A stretch of 64,000 bases of DNA, taken from Sphagnum compactum (Eukaryota; Bryophyta; Sphagnopsida; Sphagnales). This document shows positions 36,908 through 49,849 of the stretch, one piece after another; within the stretch, counting starts at the first letter, position 1, and the number at the start of each line of letters is the position of its first letter. The stretch covers positions 6,768,515-6,832,514 of the forward strand of contig OZ234499.1 in assembly GCA_965153455.1 (NCBI GenBank), read 5' to 3'. The notes beneath the pieces are model-generated. The model ran no database searches. It worked only from the letters and a program-made list of their open reading frames with translations, and had not been told where the DNA came from. A program made the translations under genes and the position numbers.

Positions 36908-38477
36908 CCAAGGGCTTTAATGGCCATAAAGACCATGGCATTGCAAGAAGAACTCAAAATGGGCTTTAAAATTCTTGTAAAGCTCACAAAGAGGGTAGGC
37001 CAGCTTTAAGAAAATTGTAAAACATAGACAAGAATTGGACGATTTTTTTCACCATGTAATGAGGCATCTGAGGACACTAAAAACGCGGGAGTGTGGCCTC
37101 GTGATTTACATTAGAAAGTATCTTAATGAAAAAGAAGAATTATGGAAATTCAAATATTTCATCATGCAAAAATATAATCTTCAAAAAAATCCTCTAAAAG
37201 AAACCAAAATCCTTCAAGATGTTAATATATCTATAATAACTAATGTCAAGTTTCAACACAAGCCAAAATATCATCTTTCAAAAAATCCTCATATGAAAAT
37301 ATATAGACCTAGTATTATTATTACCTAGGGGCCTATGAAAAATCCCTTAAGCTACTATAACTCTATAATGAATCTACACACAAGGCCGACAAATGTAGCT
37401 AGGTGTTTGCAAGGATGAAAGAAGTGTGGGCTAAGGCCCTAGGACGAGGGCATTAGGTGTAGGGTAAAGACCTTAGTCGATGGCTTTTACTGGAATAAGG
37501 ACCCGTGCCACATCTTTAGGATGAAGAAAACATACCATTTCTGAAGCAGCAAGGAATCACTTTGATTTCACTCTTGAAAGCCCTTCTCTTTTTTTTTCTT
37601 TTCTTTTTTTTTTTTTGCAACAATGTTTTTGCAAAGTGGAATTTTTTTGGGTGAAAACTTGAAACTCCAAAACTTCTAGCCTTCCAAAATTGATCCACAA
37701 ACTAGGGTAGCCGAGCTTCATTCATATGGATGATATATAAGAATTGGAAAAAAAATTACATGAGGAATTTACATTTAGAAGCCAGAATACCGTCTCTCTC
37801 GTAGCCTAGGGTCAGTCTCGACATTGGAAAAAACAAATAATTATTATTTTTCAAAAAATGAATTTCATTTTCTAATTTTTGAAATTATATAAAATTTTCC
37901 ATCATCTTACTATAATATTGTGATATGAGTAATGAAATTATTCAGAGTGTATAGCTTATGATAATTATGATGATGATTTTCAACACATCGACTTCATATT
38001 TTTCACAAAATTTCCATTTCACTATTTTGAGGATTATTTAATCACGAAACTGACCTTAGGATAGTATTTCACAATACTTGCAAATAATACAAAGGAAAAA
38101 TTAGGTCAGGTTTTTATGTGGACACTGAAAGTGCCTTTTTGGGTGGGTGGGAAAAAAACCCCAATTTTTTTTTAAAATTTAAATTTTTTTTAAAAAAAAT
38201 TAATTTTAAAAATAAAAAATAAAATCTCACAAGCTCCAAGGAAATGTACAACCTTGAAAGTGAGAGAATTTTTACATATACTACTACTACTAGGGTTTGG
38301 GGTGAATCACTTTTGGACATGATTTCAAAGTAATATCTAGTAGCCAAAGCACCCATTTCTGGGGATGCTAAATTGTGGACTAGCATAGCCTCGGTTGCTT
38401 CATGTTCCCTCTTTGAATCTTCATGCCCCTTTTTCACTTTTCAATTTTTTAAGCATCAGTTCCTCATTGTGTCCTTT

Positions 38478-38524
<47 letters not shown>

Positions 38525-40561
38525 AACTTTTTTTTTTAATTTTTAATTTTATATTCAACATACAATGTTTGGGTGTGAAACCTAACCTTCATTTCACAAT
38601 AGTCCCTTTACATTTATAGAAGGAAGTGTTTGTCGGCACCATGTAAACTGGCCAAACATTTTCAAGCTTTGGCACAAAATACTTTTTAATTCCAACAAAT
38701 ATGGTGACTTGTGAAGAAAGGAAATTCTCCAAACAAACTTGCCAACAAAGCCCACCTCCCAACTTGTTGTGGATGTTAATGAGGATTCCACTGCACTCGG
38801 TGTGTGGCTATGAAACAACTCTTACCTACTTACTTACACTTTAACCCCACTTGGGCAGTCAAGAGCCACCATCTCAAATTGACAACTTAGCTCTTGTTTT
38901 GAGGGATAAGTACTTGTTTTGAGAGATTGCGGATTTTCGCAAAACTACTACTACCCAATGCAAATTTTGGAAGTTTTGGTTGTGTGCAAAAACCAAAAAG
39001 AAAGCAAAAGATTTCATTGATTTGTGCAACAAATGTGTGTGTCACTTAAGGGCTTCAGGACTGGACAGTATTACCATAATTGGATGTCCTCTCTCCCAAA
39101 TGAAGGAATGCTCAGGAATCCTTTGCTCCCTTTCGCCCAGCCTTAACCACCCAAAACATCAAAGTAAAGAGAGAGAGCAGTACTCACAAATTGTGTCCTT
39201 GTTGGTTGTGATTACGATTGAGCTTTGCTTTACTACCCACTTGAATGCCAGATCTTAACATGATCCGTAACCCAGGAAACAGGATCCACCCACCACTTTT
39301 TGAAAGCAACGTACCTGCAAAGGTGAACCGAAACTGCTCATGACACAAGTCATAGATGGATTGCCTCCACAAAATGGACACCAAGATCCGTGGCTTGATC
39401 ATTGCCCCAGCTTAATGCCTTCAACATTGAGGAGATGTTTGTTTGTAGCCACAACAACCTTCACCAAACTTGTTGCAACAAATTTACAACTTGTCAAAAT
39501 AAAAGAATCAGAAGAGAACTGCAACATATTACACATCAATCAGTAATTGAACAGAATTTTTTTGAGTCATTTAACAAATTGCAAATAGAAGAAGCAAACC
39601 TGGCCTCTCAGAATATTCTCAGACAACCGGATCCGCCTAATTCTGTTCACATGACCAAAATTATCAGTATGCTTTTGAAAAAAGTTCTTAGCTCAGAGTA
39701 GATTGTACAGACAGCATTTGAACCCCACACCTAAAGGTGATTTTCAGTTGGAGATGTACAGAGAAAATCAGCATTTGCTGGCAGAGACTTTGTCCTTCTA
39801 GATTTCTTTGAAAAATTTGCCCTTCCAGGTTAACCATGACTGTTAAGGTGACAGCAGAGAAAAAGACATCACAAAAGCTTCAGCTGGTTGTGGCACAACT
39901 CTAATCAAGCTGTACATCACCTAGTATCCCATAATCAACGAAGGTACAGATGGTACTAGAGCCCTTCAGCAGCAGGCAAACAGATTGCAATTAGCCAACT
40001 GAAGTCACTGCCAGCCTACTTGACATCTACAAAAGCAGGAAATATGATTGGGTAGTTCAACGTTCAATTTACCAGTTACCTGAAACTCCAAGTTTGCTAG
40101 TTATCGTTGAGGCGTGTTTTGTTGTGTCAAAATTGAAGGCAGAATGCTCAGACAGAAGAAAGGGTGCCAGAAGAGCTGACAATGACATCTCATTCATTCT
40201 TCCAATGAGCATCTGTGACTGTCATTCTGTCTCTTCAGTAGGACCAGGGAACTCATCACCACTAAATTTTTTTGGACAGTTGCAAATCCACCCACCCAAT
40301 AAAGGAGTCATATGGCTTCACAGCTATGACATTTGCATGCAGCAAATCAGTAGAATCTTTTCTTCCAGACAATGCTATTATGTGATAACACATTTTGGAA
40401 TTCTTTTGCCACTCAAATGTCCTCAGGACAAGAACAATAGTTTGGAGGGAAATGGTAGAGACAGACATGTACACTCTGCACAATCAAAAAAAGGCACTCC
40501 CCACACCCTATGAGGAGCACCAGCATTCAACTTTCCATGATGTCAAACAAAAATTTAAGAA
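36908..40561. other. Spacer and probable 3' region of the zinc-motif gene
   Basis: No gene recognised. A (CT)n array of about 20 units lies at 38482-38521. Frames at 39402-39701 and 40094-40513 on the plus strand have no recognisable motif and lie in what is probably downstream DNA of the minus-strand gene. Confidence 0.5.
38482..38521 (+). repeat. (CT)n microsatellite
   Basis: About 20 CT units following GTCCTTTCTTT. Confidence 0.95.
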
Positions 40562-43500
40562 CTAACGACGGCCTTGTTCTCGAGTAGCTTTTGCTTTTGC
40601 TAAAGCAGCTTCACGTTCAGCAGCCTGCCTAGTCAACCGATCTGCTCTATCTTGCCGTTCCTTTTTCTTCCTCTCATCTGCAGTCCGCTTTTTCTTATCA
40701 GCATTCTGCAACACAGAACAGAAATGAATATCAGCTAGGCACCAAACATTTGGAGGGGCAAAACGGAGTGTTCAGTATAGTAATGTGCTTCCCAACCTCA
40801 TCACAAGGAGCCTCAATCCATGTCTTTGAAGATTTGCCTCACAACTCAGGTCCAAGAATAGACAAACTTGTGCCCTGGTCTTGTGGCTCTCAAAGAACGT
40901 AAGAGAACCATGTAAGCTAGCCAGGCACTAGCCTTTTCCTCTCAGCAGTGGGTCCACTCTTGGGTAGAGAAAAACATCCAAAAAACAGTCACAACTGAAC
41001 ATATACAAGCCAAGAAAAGACATCTTCTGTGGGGAGCTGAGGAAATTGGGCTTCAGCTAGTAGATATCTCCATGAATCTTGTCCAAATTCATAAGCTCCT
41101 GAAAGAGTGCTTTGTAGATTTGCTTCTCATTGCAATTGAAGTCCAGACCTACAAACTATTGTATATAAGAACAATGCCCAAAAGTGAGGAACCAGTTATC
41201 TATCAAAAACCCTAACCAAGAAATTTAAGTCTGAAGCTTCCACAACCTTGAACCCATGGCAAGACTCAAAAGAACTTATCTCTTGTATGTTCTTAAGCCA
41301 CAAAACACCTAAGATTAAGAACTTTGAACCAACAAGAGTTAAAGCAATGAAATTCAAATATGCAACTAAGGACAGTAAAAATTAGAACTTTCAGACAAAG
41401 ATATTATATCTGCCAGGTTGAGGGTGATCTTACTATATAGAGTTGAGAAATCGAACAACTACAACAAGAGTGAAGAAGTTTCATCAGTTTCTGATCTTGA
41501 AGATGCTCAAAGAAAAATGAAGAAATCATGAAGAAACATCATGCTTTTTACAGATAGAAATAAGATTATGACCAAACTTATCCATGTCAGTAATAAGGTT
41601 CTTTCTAAGGTGATCTAGATCAAATGGACAAAGAAAAAGAGAATTGAGATGAGGAATGTAACAAGACAACAGGTCCTCCTCTGAACAAAAAAAGAAACTT
41701 TTGATTTCAATGCACTCAAGATTCATTGAACTCCTTCCTAGAAACACTCCTAGAAGAAAGAAGAGATGAAACCTGTGAAAAAACTTTGGCCTGCTTAGAA
41801 CTTGACACAGGAGTAGGTTTTCCAGCTTCTGCATTTCTGGCAGGATCGGCAGAAGGGCGAGGGTTTCGAGCTTCCTCCTCTTGTGCATGTAGATAAGACT
41901 CAATCTTCTGCTTACTCAATGCTTCTACCTGCAATGCCCACAAACTACATATCTATAAGATTGCAGAGAAAAATCAGCAATAACACATTGGAGGTAATCG
42001 TTGTGTCAATTCCTTCCTGACCAGCAATGCACCTCTCAATGTATTCACTCAGTAGTCCAGTGCCTTTTGAATTGTGAACAGATATCACATCAGGTTCTCC
42101 CTGGGAAGTCCCACATGAAGAGGAGAGCAATATGCACAACTCAAGCCTACCCCTCTATGACTAACCAGACCTAATCAGCCTTCCTGCTGGTCAGACTTGC
42201 AGAAATGTGTACTTCAAGCTTCCAAGATGGTCACTCTCCCAGAGAGAATGGCCGACATCCTGCACATGGCTAAAACAACTACAACAGGTAGAGCGATAAA
42301 TTAATGGCAAGCCCTACCTGCTCCTGTCGCCAATGATTCTCCCAGGCATTGTCAAGCAATACCCCTAAAAGCTGCTCTTGGGTTTGTAGCAGCGTTGTCA
42401 TTTCCTTTTTCTTCTGAGGATTTTTCAGATCCTCTTTGCTCCAGTCCGATTCTGATAGGGGAGCTTTCACTCCCTTCACAACCAGAAACATATCACTGTC
42501 AGAGTATGCCCACCAATTGAAATAGGACATGACATAATCATCTTCACAAAAGCAATCAACAGTTTGCTATCTGAACCATGCATTGAGAGCAACCTGACTA
42601 TGGAAACCAGATATACACATGCAAGGGGAAATGGGACTTCAGGGTTGGTTATTCTCTTCACCAGCACGATCATAGAGATCAATATCTGAACTAAAAGGAT
42701 TAGCTACCAGCACCATTTTACAAATTCACCCAACTTGCCATGAACAAACAGGGAGCATGCACATCTGGTGAACAAAATGACAACAAACTGTATACTCCAT
42801 CAACAGATGGTAAATTTTAATTTGGCCTGTGTGTATTGAACCCAACATTGGTTTTACAAACAGTAATTGCATCCAGTATCATCATACAGAATTTCCCTGC
42901 TCTAAAGCTCCACTCATTCCTGAGGACTCAATTCATGTCCACAACACACTCCTGCACTTTATTCAACGTCACCAGCCTTGTGAGTGAAGAGCATACCCCC
43001 CAGTCAGCAGGCCTTGGTGGAACTTCTAACTGATTCACCTCAGCTTGAATCCTTTGCTGAGCTTTAAAGTAAGGTACATTCCGGACAATCACTGGGTCCT
43101 GCATTGCTTGATCAGGGTTTACCTCCTTAAGCACCTGCAAAACCCCTCCATGTCATCAATTAGTCTCCCCTGATAACATCATCATCTATTTCCATCAGGC
43201 ACCTCCTCTGTATGTCTGATCCTTGAAGGTTGAGACTTGAAGAGCAGTGAAATAGCCTATCAATTTGAAATCTTCCTTAGACAATGCTCACAACTTATTG
43301 TTCTGCATGTCAAACCGGCACTTACTACATGCACAAGGAGTAGCCAAGGACTGCAAGTTGCACAACCCACTCATTCTATATGGCACCCCAACAGAACTCA
43401 ACCAACCACAGCCCAAATGCATAGACACTGTGACCATAAGAACACATAAGAACTGCATCTGGGCAGGTAGTAAACAACAATTCAGGTCACCCCAAGAACA

Positions 43501-46031
43501 TGAAAGTTGGAAAACCTCTTGCATGTCTTCCCAGCCAGTTTCCCTTCTTTCGACCTTCTCACGCACTTCATCATAGACTCTGCCTTCCTGGTGGTCAATC
43601 CAACAGCAATCCTCAGCAACTTCAGTCTGGGATTGCGATTCATCTCTGGTTACAGGTTGGTAAAAATACATCTCACGAGATAGGAGATAAAAAAATCCTT
43701 CATTGCACATGTTCCTGTAGGGAAACAGAGACACTAAACAGCACAATTGCCTAAGCACCCACCCACATCCTGAAAACTACATTGCCTGAAGGCAATCTAG
43801 TGCATAGGCACTTCATATGATCATCAACAGTGTACTTCATTCCAGTTTTCCCAAGTCTCACTGTCTCTAGTAGAGTCCCTGATGTATTGGAAGGCCAGGA
43901 CACTGAACTCCACAATCTGGAGGACTGGGGACTGCATAAACTCATGAGATAGTGGCAACAAACAAATACAGGGAATGTATGAGAACAGGACCTTGTACTT
44001 CCACCACAACTTTTTCTTTAGTTCATCATCTATTTGGATGCCATTCTCAAGTTCCGGTTTCCCAAACATTAACCACGCAGCTGTGGCTGGGTCTGCCATG
44101 CTCTGCTGGATTATCTGCACACACCTCATCATAAGCTTGCAAATAAGGCAGATATATACACAACTAGATTTTTGAAATCTAATGTTGTTGATCATGCCCT
44201 ATGGATTGCAGAAGATGCCTATAATAGATACATACAACCATGGCAGGTTAGGGCTGTCAGCAAACTCAAAATGGCCATAAATGCATGTTCCTGAAATTAA
44301 CTCCCATCTAAATGGCATAAACTCAGTATTAACTGTGACACAGAAGGTGATGAACAACTGTGGGACACAACAGTGCTTACCTGTAATAGCTAAACCTAAA
44401 CACCCTTCAAATACAGGCTAGTGCAAGGTTTTGTTGGAGATCTGAGGTTCGTCATTAACAAGGCAGGTCACACTGTATACAAAATGATTTTGTAAGACAT
44501 GTAAGTAAAATTCAAAAGTTGATGCTTGCTTCTGCCTACCTCATTTGATGGTGGTTCAGTCTTCCGATACACATCCCATGCTTTCCATGGAACATCCATT
44601 ACCTGCAGAGAGACCCAAATTACAAGACATGTGAAACTGGATTTCAAACTTTCTTCCAACAAAAAGAACCAATGGGCTTGACCAAATCACACACTAATTG
44701 CCAGTCTGAAGCAGGGAAACAGGTTTTGACAAGAACAACAACACTATCAGCATGTAATGATTTAGTTGGCTAAGGGTGCCATAGATTAGTTGTGAGGAAA
44801 ACCCAGTATTCTCAAAGCCATCAAGGAAAATTACATCATCAAAATGGACTTTAGGTTTCCACGAATCGCCTTTGCACTCCCCACATTTCATCACACCCTG
44901 ATAGAGTTTACAGCAAATTGATCAGCATCTGGTAACAAAATATACTGATGCAGATAGTGCCAGGAACACAGTAAGAGATGAAGAAATACAACATCACACC
45001 AGAGTATCCAACCCAAGACTATGCTCAGTGGCCCAGCCACAAAGGTCACAATAGTGTGTACAGCAGCAAAAAAAAAGTCATACATACAGTGCCTTCACAA
45101 TTGGGACATTCTCGAGATGGCAAAGGAAGACCCAAATTGATAGATGGAGGCAAATGTTCCACTTTTGCTTGACCTCCTGCTATTGCTGCTGCCATGCTCT
45201 GCACTGTTCTACTACCTCTGCAGAAAACAAAAGCAGCTAAGATGCTCTCAATCATATCCCCTGAAGCAGGTAAGATGAAGAAGAAGAAGAAGAAGAGAGA
45301 TGTCTAAAATTCAACCCTGAAGAAAATTCAAAAGGAAACTAGCTATTTAGCTAGCCTGCAATTGCCTGCTCACAATAGATAGACGTCAAGGGCTGTGAGA
45401 AAGAAATTTGTACTCAGGGATGCCGAAGTCCGAGACATGATACTGTACACTGCCTTTGCCAGCACACATTGTGCAGCGTACTCCCTCCCATCCATTGCAC
45501 TTGTTGCAATCCCTGTCCATGAGAGGTAGGTCAAATCCAAAACCCCAAAGTAGGATTCTCCCTCCACCCACCACCTCCCAAAACAAATCCACCTCCAAGA
45601 ACTACAACAAAGCTTGTTTCCTTCACAACATCACACATGTCATGCATGTGTGTAGTACCATACTCTTCACACAAATGCATGTAGGCAACAAAGGAGCCAA
45701 GAGTAAACCCTAGAAATAGCACTGTCAAGGAGACTGAACAGAACAGAACAGGAGGGGGGGGAAAAACCAGGAAGAAGTAAAGACAGCAAAGCAAATCCCA
45801 TCAGAAAATGTGGGAAAGAAGACCAAAAGTATACCCAAGAGGCAGTGCAAGAGAAACCCTCAAAACAAATCAGCAGGAGGAGAAAGACCCAAACCTTTTG
45901 CCAAACACTTTGCCAGCTGCATCTAAGGTTATGGCTGCAGTCCCTGCTGCTGCAACTACCTGCCAAGCAAGACATTCAATCAACAATTGTTGCTCGTTTT
46001 TTTTCTAGAGCTGGCTGTAAAGACAACACAG

Positions 46032-46063
<32 letters not shown>

Positions 46064-46270
46064 CGAATGCGTGTATTTTGTGTTTGTACTTACCGCAACG
46101 GATAAGGATGCAGCAGAAGAAATGAGCTTGGGGACACCGAAGCCACCATGAGCAGCATCGCGCAGATCCCAGGAGAATTCCAGCGCCGTGACGCGCACAG
46201 CCTCCAGGACTTGACCCGTCTTGTGGCGAACCAAAGTGAGCACTCGCTCCACGCCGCCCTTCTGCATCAT
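40562..46270 (-). CDS. Uncharacterised plant protein with two paired CxxC zinc-binding motifs (DnaJ-type cysteine-rich, no J domain), 12 exons, 461 aa
   Basis: Exons in coding order: 46270-46094, 45959-45895, 45512-45414, 45217-45088, 44897-44835, 44602-44540, 44114-43992, 43587-43516, 43134-42997, 42473-42318, 41928-41773, 40705-40562; total 1386 bp, all phases agree. Seen: a hydrophobic Ala-rich segment (about residues 48-76), C83/C86/C94/C97, then C151/C154/C162/C165 (CPNC and CGEC), PWKAWDVYRK (about 183-192), a run of tryptophan-rich helical blocks (KKKLWWKYK, PPRPADWG, DWSKEDL) and a highly charged coiled tail ending KATREQGRR. The cysteine spacing resembles the zinc-binding centre of DnaJ/BSD2-type proteins, but there is no J domain. 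The hydrophobic N-terminus suggests membrane anchoring or organelle import (inference). The start is uncertain: an in-frame ATG at 46330 would add 20 residues. Least certain junctions: the donor at 45413 (GTACAA) and the exon 11/12 join. Function unknown to me. Confidence 0.85.
46033..46062 (+). repeat. (CA)n microsatellite in intron 1 of the zinc-motif gene
   Basis: About 15 CA units within the intron 45960-46093. Confidence 0.95.
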
Positions 46271-46365
46271 CTTCCTTCCTTCCCTTCTTCTTTTATCATC
46301 AAACAACTTCGTCACAACCCAATTGCCCAATTTCTCACATGCTTACGCCCACTATTCCACTCTCA

Positions 46366-46420
46366 TTTGCGCTCGCTCTCTCTCTCTCTCTCTCCCTCCC
46401 TCTCGCTCGCTCGCTCGCTC
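46366..46420 (+). repeat. CT/CTCG microsatellite in the 5' leader or promoter of the zinc-motif gene
   Basis: (CT)n passes into TCGC repeats. On the minus strand it is a GA-rich leader about 100-150 bp upstream of the start codon. GC content is locally raised from here to about 46560. Confidence 0.85.
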
Positions 46421-46599
46421 CCGCTCTCCCTCTCCTTCTCCATCTCCATCGCCCTCGCGTGCTTGTGGCAGCGGCAGGCTTGGCAAACCCGGGTCAGGTT
46501 CGATCAAGGGGTCGACGTTGTTACCCCAGCTAGCGCACTTTCGGACCAGTGTTGGCCGGTTATTGAGTTTCTATCCGGTTATCAGTCCGGTTACTAATA

Positions 46600-48580
46600 A
46601 CCTAGGGGCTACTATTACACATGCACAAACACAAGATGCATTTTTGCATACTTATTATTCCTCAGTTATTTGAAATTCTAGAAAATTAAATTTAAATTTT
46701 TCATCAAGGTAGGTTATCAATTTTTAAACACCAATAAAATTATTATTATTATTATTCCCCTCATTTGGTGTATAATACACCAACATGTTAACTAGCGGTT
46801 CTTAACCAATTATTTGAAAACTTTGCCCTTATCCATCCTTATGGTTATTACCCGATTTTTTTGGATAACATTATCTTACAAAACATGGTTTTTGTTTTCC
46901 AAAAAAAGCATAATTTGCAACTAAAATGCTTATAAAATTTAATATGTTCATTTGTTTGAAATGATTGACTATATTTGATTTGATTTGATTAAAATCAAAT
47001 TTAAATATGTCTATTTCTAGTTATTTAGTCAAAATGAATATTATGTTGAACATGTGACATGTTCACACTCCATGTGTATATGTCCAACTTGACCAATGTT
47101 ATTTATATGATTAAAATCAATCATTTAGATACAATTTGATAATGATTGTAAATTTATTTTTAATGATGTGGCAAAATTAAAATAATTTTAAGATATTATT
47201 TAATTATTTTTGGAACTAAATTATCCAAAAAATGAAGATAAATTACGAACATCATGTTTTCATTACCATTTCTAAATTATTCACATAAAATTATAAATAG
47301 GGGATGATAGGTATTTGAAATAAGACAAAATGACATATGAGAAATGGAAAATAAAAGAGGATTTTTTATTTTAACTTATTAGAAAATAAAACAAAGCTAA
47401 TGTACATGCGAAATTTGAATTTCTTGTTTTTTTAAAACAATTAACTTGTTTTATAAAATTAAAGACACTTTAATTTCAGAATTTATTTTGATTATATAAT
47501 TCAGAAGTGAAATTAATTTCATTGTGTGTTCCTAATTATAAAAATTTAATACAATTATTATATTTGAGTTTTCTCCCAAGTCAAAATATAAAATTTAATG
47601 TAATATTTTACCATTTGGGATTTTTTTATTTATAGGATTCAATTAAATGAAATTTTTAATTTAATAATTAAGTATAGTTAAAATTAATGTCATACATTTT
47701 ACATTTTGAAATTAAAAAGCACTATAAATTTCAATGTAATTATCAAACTAAACATTAATTGAATAATAATATTAAAAATTTACATGTGTAAACAATTTCA
47801 TTATGAAATTGCCCAATTATAAAAATAAGGTTATAATGCATGATATTCAAAAAAATATGTGTTTATATATTTTGTAATAACAATTTATATCATCACATGA
47901 AATGGTTATTGGATTGTATAAGTCTCGGGTAATGGTTGAAGAGTTGACAGCTCAAACCCCATTTTCGACATGTGTTTGTAACGTCATCATCATGACTTAT
48001 AAAATGACCAAACTTGGAAAACAAAACAATCTTTTCTTTGATGATGGAACCACAAGTCTAGTGCGACTTTGATTCATCCATAGTTTAATATGAAAATATA
48101 TACATATATGTAATCTTAAGATTATTATATGATAAATTTATTAGTAATTTTTAATTATATTAATATTGTCATGTCAACTAGCAGTTTCAATCATTTTGAT
48201 CATTTTAGTCAAAAAGACAACTAATTTTTGGGCATAAGTTAATAGTTTGATTTTCCTTTTTTTGTTGTTAATTATATTGATGTTAACATTGGTGAAGGTG
48301 GGGTTAAAATTAATGATGGCGGGGTTGGATGCACTATTACAAAACTAGGTTTATTTGAATGGAAAATCCAGTTTTAAAATACCCAATTTGGATAGGTGAA
48401 AAAATACCATCTTATCAATTTGGATAAGTTGATTTGGACCTTGTCTGTTTTGATTGGGTTGGCCTTTTGATTGGCAAAATAAAAATCTATTTGAATAGTC
48501 AATCTCATTAGTAAAGAGTAAACCATTTGATTAGATGAATTTCTACCTAGTTTGTTTTTTGAATTATTATCTTTTAAAAT
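46600..48580. other. AT-rich spacer, no gene seen
   Basis: Only short frames. Composition is similar to the left end of the window. Confidence 0.6.
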
Positions 48581-48587
48581 CATAATT

Positions 48588-49020
48588 AGGTAGGTAGTTA
48601 AGTAAATAAATAATAAATAAATTTATGTAAGTCATAAAAAGGCAAGCAGGTAGGTAGGTAGTAGTTTAACTTATTTTAACTTGCTTAACCTAACTAGTTG
48701 TTTTAATCTAACCTACCTACCTTAGCCCCTTAGGCATATACATAGATTATAAGGAATTGAACCGCTCTCCTTTGCAATGATAAACAAAGTCCTTACCAAT
48801 GGACTACGCCATCAAAAGGAAACAAATTTTGTCAATTTTTTTAATTTCACATTGTCATTTATGTAAGTAAATAAGAAATTTAATTAATTAGTAGGTAGAT
48901 TGGAGGTAGATTGGTAGGTAGGAAGTATGTAAGAAATGAAAGGTAAAAGGTAGGTAAATTATAATATGGTTGGTAGGTAAGAAGGTAGGTACACCTAGGT
49001 CACCTACCTAAATTAAGTAG
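48588..49020. repeat. TAGG/TACC arrays with inverted arms
   Basis: GGTAGGTAGG at about 48650 faces CCTACCTACC at about 48712, and further GGTAGGTA clusters run to 49015. They resemble the tetramer parts of the repeats at 3.9 and 8.6 kb, but the CATGTGGCA tail is missing. Confidence 0.7.
48745..48815 (-). repeat. tRNA-like Pol III element (SINE head or tRNA pseudogene)
   Basis: On the minus strand, TGGCGTAGTCC resembles an A box and GGTTCAATTCC (48753-48763) matches the B box at 10 of 11 positions, with starts 49 nt apart. A D-arm-like GTCC/GGAC pair is present, but the anticodon loop is too long and the T stem is mispaired, so it is not a working tRNA. It lies between two TAGG arrays. Confidence 0.5.
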
Positions 49021-49849
49021 TAATTAATTTGACCTATTAATTAGCATAGGATGTTTGATTTGACTAGAAAGCCACTAGCCATCTTAACCAAGGATGTCAT
49101 TTATTCTTCCAATTGGTATAAATGTCCCACTTGATTTAAAACCCATTGAACATTTTTACAAAGGTGGTCAATTTTATTGTTCAACTCGATTAAATGTTTG
49201 ATTTGACAAATAATCAAATAAGTCATTATAATCAAGTTCATTGTTCAAAAACTACACATTTCATTTAGCACCCGAGCCTTTAATCAAAATAAATATGCCA
49301 GTTAAGGAAAAAAGATTAACTAATCAAATTGAACCATTTCTGTAATAATGATCTAAAGCAGGTTATAACAAAATTGTCAATAGAAAACTTGGCTAGGATG
49401 AAAAAAACTGATGGGTGTTAAACCTCAAGTGCAATGAAAGCAATTATTTGGTCCAATTAAAATTCACCTAAAAATTGATTCATTTAAAGTAGAACAACAA
49501 ATATGTGGGCCTTTTTTTTAATCAATGACCATTATGTTGTTGTAGATTGCACCTTAAATTTCAATGAATGAGATGCATTGTGTGCCATAACATCCAACAA
49601 AAAATGGTAGGAAAAAATTGTACCTTACAACAAAAAAGATTAGTTATGTATAATAAAAATCATGACACAACTACCACAAATTGTCATGTGGTTTCTCAAC
49701 ATTATGTCTTGAATCAACATAAAACACAATGTGTTATAACTTATTGCTACCACAACAAATAATTTCAACAAACCTCTCAAAAAAAAAAAACCAATCACAG
49801 TTTTTAAAGTTAAATTTTTAAGATCTAAAATGCCTTAAAAAAATTAGAC

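Noticed and set aside
43600-43758. Extension of exon 8 of the zinc-motif gene upstream in the same open frame
   Set aside because: The shorter exon 43516-43587 joins exon 7 in phase and gives a smooth helical block; the extension is cysteine- and aromatic-rich and lacks a good acceptor.
46148-46673. Two overlapping ~150-codon plus-strand frames
   Set aside because: They run through (CT)n and CTCG repeats antisense to exon 1 and the leader of the zinc-motif gene; the peptides are Ser/Leu repeats.
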